A stretch of 64,000 bases of DNA, from the NCBI GenBank assembly GCA_018402665.1, contig JAGYIN010000001.1, forward strand, positions 248,001 to 312,000, read 5' to 3'. This stretch comes from Schleiferiaceae bacterium (GTDB lineage: Bacteria; Bacteroidota; Bacteroidia; Flavobacteriales; Schleiferiaceae). The translations under genes and the position numbers were made by a program. The notes beneath the pieces are model-generated. The model did no database searches. It was not told the DNA's origin and worked only from the letters and a program-made list of their open reading frames with translations. Positions within the stretch are counted from its first letter, which is position 1. Each line of letters starts with the position of its first letter. Of this stretch, positions 60,071 through 64,000 are shown piece by piece.

Positions 60071-61600
60071 ATGAAAAAGACAGCATTGATCGTTCTCGAC
60101 GGCTGGGGACGCGCAGATAATCCAGAAGTAAGTGCCATAGACAAGGCACATACACCCTTTGTAGATTCGCTTTACCATAACTACCCTCAAACATGGATCA
60201 AAACTTCCGGACTAGATGTCGGTCTTCCGGATGGGCAGATGGGTAATTCAGAAGTTGGCCATATGAATCTAGGAGCTGGCCGTGTTGTCTACCAGGATTT
60301 AGTGAAAATTAATCTTGCAGCGGAAAACGGTGACTTCGCCAACGACCCTACACTTCAAAATGCTTTAGCACATGCCAAAGCCAATGGAGGCAACATACAT
60401 ATTACAGGCCTCTTAAGTGATGGTGGAGTTCACGCGCACATCAATCATGCAAAAGCGCTGTGTAATTGGCTCCATGCAGAAGCATTTGAAAACGTCTTTG
60501 TTCACGCATTTACGGATGGACGAGATACCGACCCTCAAGGCGGTGCAGGTTACCTACAGGATTTAATTGATCACATGGATGCCACAACCGGGCGTGTGGC
60601 CAGCGTGATTGGGCGCTACTTTGCCATGGACCGTGATAAACGTTGGGAGCGCGTTGCACGTGCCTACCACCTGCTGGTTAACGGCAAAGGGACCGCTACG
60701 CGCGATATCGTTGGAGCTGTAAAAGCGCAGTATGCGACAGGAACAACGGATGAGTTCATGGAACCCCTTTTCGTGGCCAACGAGGCGGGTGCACCTTTAG
60801 CGACCTTACAAGAAAATGATGTCGTTCTCGTCTTTAATTTCCGCACCGATCGTGGTCGTGAGATTACAGAAGTATTGACCCAGAGCGATTTCCCCGAGCA
60901 TCAAATGCGCGCGCTGAAGTTGCATTATGTGACCATGACGAGCTATGACGACACGTTCAAAGGTGTTGAGGTGGTTTTTAAGAAGGATAATCTATCGAAT
61001 ACCTTGGGCGAAGTTTTGGAATCGGCCGGAAAGACTCAAATCAGAATTGCTGAAACAGAGAAGTACCCGCACGTAACGTTCTTCTTTTCAGGCGGTCGCG
61101 AAGAACCTTTTGAAGGTGAGGAACGTTTACTTTGTCCTTCACCGAAGGTAGCAACATACGATCTTCAACCCGAAATGAGTGCTGGCGACATTAGAGACGC
61201 TATTGTCCCAAAGCTTAAAGAAGGAAAAACCGATTTCATTTGCTTGAATTTTGCCAACCCCGATATGGTAGGTCATACAGGGGTTATGGAAGCAGCTGTT
61301 AAAGCTTGTGAGACCGTAGATCATTGCCTTCAATCTGTGGTAGAAGCAGGATTCGAACAAGACTACCAGTTCATAATTCTCGCCGACCACGGTAATGCAG
61401 ATTGTATGCTAAACGAAGATGGGACTCCTAATACAGCGCATACTACAACGGTTGTGCCTTGTTTCTTAGTGGGCTCGTCATCAGAAACCTTTACTTTGAA
61501 GGAAGGGAAATTAGGAGATATTGCACCAACAGTATTGGCACTAATGGGCGTAGCGCAACCGAAAGAAATGACGGGCGTAAATTTATTGAACGCGAAGTAA
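60071..61600 (+). CDS. gpmI: 2,3-bisphosphoglycerate-independent phosphoglycerate mutase
   Basis: MKKTALIVLDGWGRADN, MGNSEVGHMNLGAGRVVYQDL, FTDGRDTDP, ILADHGNADCM. Confidence 0.97.
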   Translation: MKKTALIVLDGWGRADNPEVSAIDKAHTPFVDSLYHNYPQTWIKTSGLDVGLPDGQMGNSEVGHMNLGAGRVVYQDLVKINLAAENGDFANDPTLQNALAHAKANGGNIHITGLLSDGGVHAHINHAKALCNWLHAEAFENVFVHAFTDGRDTDPQGGAGYLQDLIDHMDATTGRVASVIGRYFAMDRDKRWERVARAYHLLVNGKGTATRDIVGAVKAQYATGTTDEFMEPLFVANEAGAPLATLQENDVVLVFNFRTDRGREITEVLTQSDFPEHQMRALKLHYVTMTSYDDTFKGVEVVFKKDNLSNTLGEVLESAGKTQIRIAETEKYPHVTFFFSGGREEPFEGEERLLCPSPKVATYDLQPEMSAGDIRDAIVPKLKEGKTDFICLNFANPDMVGHTGVMEAAVKACETVDHCLQSVVEAGFEQDYQFIILADHGNADCMLNEDGTPNTAHTTTVVPCFLVGSSSETFTLKEGKLGDIAPTVLALMGVAQPKEMTGVNLLNAK

Positions 61601-62397
61601 TGATTAAATACAAGAGCGCGGAGCAAATCGAATTGATGCGTGAGAGTGCACAATTGGTAAGTAAGACTTTGGGAATGCTTGCACCACTATTAGTACCTGG
61701 TGCGATTCCATTAGAATTGGATAAAAAAGCTGAAGAATTCATAAGAGACCACGGTGGCGAACCCGGTTTTTTAGGAATGTACGGCTTCCCAAACAGCCTG
61801 TGTATGTCCCCAAATGCCCAAGTCGTGCATGGCATTCCAGGTAAAACACCACTCCAAGAAGGCGATATCATGAGCGTAGATTGTGGGGTTTTCATGAACG
61901 GCTATTACGGCGACCATGCTTATACTTTTCCCATTGGTGAAGTTGATGCAGCAACGGCCCAATTATTAGAAGATACCAAAGCATCACTTTATGCTGGCAT
62001 TCGTGAGGTGCGCGCGGGCAATCGCCTTGGCGATATTGGTGCTGCAATTCAAGAATATACGGAAAGCCGAGGTTATGGCGTTGTTCGCGAGCTGGTAGGA
62101 CACGGTTTAGGAAAAAAAATGCATGAAGAACCACAAGTACCCAACTACGGTAAGCGCGGGCGAGGAAAGAAAATTCAGGAAGGATTGGTCATTGCCATTG
62201 AGCCTATGATCAACCTAGGTACACAACGGATCAAACAACTAGAAGACGGCTGGACCATCCTTACAGCGGATGGGAAAAACAGTGCGCACTTTGAACACGA
62301 TGTAGCCGTCGTGAACGGCGAGCCTGAAATTCTAAGTACCTTCCAATACATTTATGACGCGTTAGGTATGGAACCTGCGGAATACGAGAAACTATGA
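61600..62397 (+). CDS. map: Type I methionine aminopeptidase
   Basis: MIKYKSAEQIELMRESAQLVSKTLGML..., VDCGVFMNGYYGDHAYTF, VGHGLGKKMHEEPQVPNYG; ATG overlaps the gpmI TAA. Confidence 0.97.
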   Translation: MIKYKSAEQIELMRESAQLVSKTLGMLAPLLVPGAIPLELDKKAEEFIRDHGGEPGFLGMYGFPNSLCMSPNAQVVHGIPGKTPLQEGDIMSVDCGVFMNGYYGDHAYTFPIGEVDAATAQLLEDTKASLYAGIREVRAGNRLGDIGAAIQEYTESRGYGVVRELVGHGLGKKMHEEPQVPNYGKRGRGKKIQEGLVIAIEPMINLGTQRIKQLEDGWTILTADGKNSAHFEHDVAVVNGEPEILSTFQYIYDALGMEPAEYEKL

Positions 62398-63386
62398 TTT
62401 CCAGCATTATGAAATGGGCCTTGGCTAAAGTGCCTCGTCCTCTTCTTATTCGATTGAGTTATTTGGTACAATGGGTTGCACCCGTGCTTTTCAAAGGCTC
62501 TAGGTTTGTAGACCCCATAGACGGAAGAGGCTACAGCAGGTTTTTTCCGTACGGCTACGGCCCTAACCAGCGTGAAAATGCACTATGTCCGGGAACCAAT
62601 TCATTGGAGCGTCACCGTCTCTTATGGCTCTACCTTAAAGACTATACGGACTTCTTAACCAAACCACAGAAGCTTCTTCACATTGCACCCGAACAGTGTT
62701 TTTATGGTCGCTTTAAGAAAATGAAGCATCTGGACTATACGACAGCGGATCTCTTTTCACCATTGGCCGATCTTCGCTTTGATGTACAGAACATTCCGTT
62801 AGAAGACGATACCTATGATACTATTTTCTGTAATCATGTTTTAGAACATGTGGACGACGACCAACAAGCCATGCGCGAACTGCGTCGTATTTTAAAGCCA
62901 GGCGGTTTGGCCATCATGCAGGTTCCTCTGGACCCAGATTACGCGAAAACAGATGAAGACCCCAGCATTAAAGACCCTGCAGAGCGCGAGCGTCGTTTCC
63001 GTCAGTACGATCATGTACGACTTTACGGTCAAGATTACCCCGAGCGCTTAACTGCAGCAGGTTTCAAAGTAACCATCTTTGATGCAGCTAAAGAATTGCC
63101 GGCGGAATCGTTCTCAAAATACGCACTCCCTAAGCGAGAGTTGTTGTACGTCTGGCCGCCAAATAATACTCCGGAAACCGCGCATGATTCTGGAGGCGAG
63201 CGCAAGCGAACCCTGATAGTCTCGCTGGCGCATCGGGAAACCGCGCCCTGGGCGGGTATTTTAGTATCGGTCATGCAGTTTGCGGTTATTTCAACCAACC
63301 TGCAATCATCTGTTGCATTTTCTCTTCTTCCTCTTGAGCCAATAAAGGATCAACTAGAATACGACCACTGTGCTCATCAATCATGA
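62394..63386 (+). CDS. Class I SAM-dependent methyltransferase with unusual C-terminal run-on
   Basis: YDTIFCNHVLEHVDDDQQAMRELRRILKPGGLAIMQVPLD; ATGA overlap with map; last ~100 nt antisense to the next gene. Confidence 0.82.
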   Translation: MISSIMKWALAKVPRPLLIRLSYLVQWVAPVLFKGSRFVDPIDGRGYSRFFPYGYGPNQRENALCPGTNSLERHRLLWLYLKDYTDFLTKPQKLLHIAPEQCFYGRFKKMKHLDYTTADLFSPLADLRFDVQNIPLEDDTYDTIFCNHVLEHVDDDQQAMRELRRILKPGGLAIMQVPLDPDYAKTDEDPSIKDPAERERRFRQYDHVRLYGQDYPERLTAAGFKVTIFDAAKELPAESFSKYALPKRELLYVWPPNNTPETAHDSGGERKRTLIVSLAHRETAPWAGILVSVMQFAVISTNLQSSVAFSLLPLEPIKDQLEYDHCAHQS

Positions 63387-64000
63387 TTTTCTTGCGCTGT
63401 GCCAATTCCATTTGACGCTGCGGTGGAATCACGAAGAACGAACCTGCAGAAGCACCACGCTCCACAGAGACAACGGCTAGCTTATTCTTAGTTGCACTAC
63501 GGATGCGATCATAAGCTTCAACCAAACGCACTTCAATAGTACTTTTCGTTTCTTCCGACTTCGCTAAAAGCATTCCCTCTTCTTTCTGCGTCTCAGACAT
63601 AATGCTGTCCAATTCCGCAACCTTATGCTCAAGGTGTTGCTTACGCTCCGCTAGACGCTCTCCTGCCTCTGCATTCACTTCTTTTTTAGAATCAATTCGC
63701 GCGTTGAATTCCTTGATGCGCTTCTCAGCCAATTGGATTTCCAACTCCTGGTACTCAATCTCTTTAGCGATGGCCTCAAACTCGCGATTGTTGCGAACTT
63801 GCTCCTGATCCTTGGCGTATTTCGCCATTTTCTCCTCGCTCTCCTTGATTAAGAGTAATTTGTCTTTGATATCTTGTTCTAGATCTGCAATCTCGTTGTT
63901 TACTTTCTCCATACGAGTTTCCAAACCGGCTACTTCACTTTCCAAATCTTCTACTTCCAATGGAAGTTCACCGCGCATTGCGCGAATCTCGTCGATGCGA
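63286..64000 (-). CDS. Coiled-coil protein of the C4-type zinc-ribbon family (5' end truncated by window), cysteines lost
   Basis: Frame stays open to the window edge (IDEIRAMRGELPLEVEDLE); C-terminus VSVERGASAGSFFVIPPQRQ...KKIMIDEHSGRILVDP. Confidence 0.8.
   Translation of the reverse strand, partial: RIDEIRAMRGELPLEVEDLESEVAGLETRMEKVNNEIADLEQDIKDKLLLIKESEEKMAKYAKDQEQVRNNREFEAIAKEIEYQELEIQLAEKRIKEFNARIDSKKEVNAEAGERLAERKQHLEHKVAELDSIMSETQKEEGMLLAKSEETKSTIEVRLVEAYDRIRSATKNKLAVVSVERGASAGSFFVIPPQRQMELAQRKKIMIDEHSGRILVDPLLAQEEEEKMQQMIAGWLK

Noticed and set aside
61459-61599. N-terminal extension of map
   Set aside because: Overlaps the end of gpmI in another frame; the canonical MIKYKSAEQIELMRES start is at 61600.
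1-64000. CRISPR arrays, IS elements, prophage, tRNA or rRNA genes, toxin-antitoxin or defence genes
   Set aside because: Looked for regularly spaced repeats, transposase/integrase motifs and tRNA-like T-arms; only the tmRNA was found.

Overview
The window reads as a stretch of Bacteroidota chromosome, probably Flavobacteriia-like. Support for this is the TAnnTTTG promoter elements, PorT, a TamL-like lipoprotein Omp85, an ECF sigma/barrel pair and a tmRNA tag GEDSYALAA. It is gene-dense and mostly housekeeping: carB, rpmH, two DEAD-box helicases, TrkH, meaB, ssrA, purT, ppc, typA, mutAB, ftsB, ubiE/menG, porT, accD, fbaB, gpmI, map. I saw no prophage, IS element, CRISPR array, rRNA, tRNA or recognisable defence island. 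The accessory-looking parts are a TetR-ABC-HlyD-TolC export operon, a metal-type HMA/TonB operon, a sigma factor with a barrel-like partner, and several lipoprotein or beta-barrel genes. I found no convincing new multi-gene system. The observations most worth follow-up are: (i) a compact three-way-junction-like RNA in the leader of a DbpA-type DEAD-box helicase; (ii) an exporter ABC ATPase whose LSGGQ, catalytic Glu, H-loop and Q-loop are all non-canonical; (iii) a perfect palindrome in the -33/-7 spacer of the TetR/exporter promoter; (iv) a 'zinc ribbon' protein with no cysteines in the visible part; (v) a likely leaderless transcript beginning a metal operon. Several gene starts were moved relative to the ORF track. 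All family assignments come from reading motifs; no database search was run.
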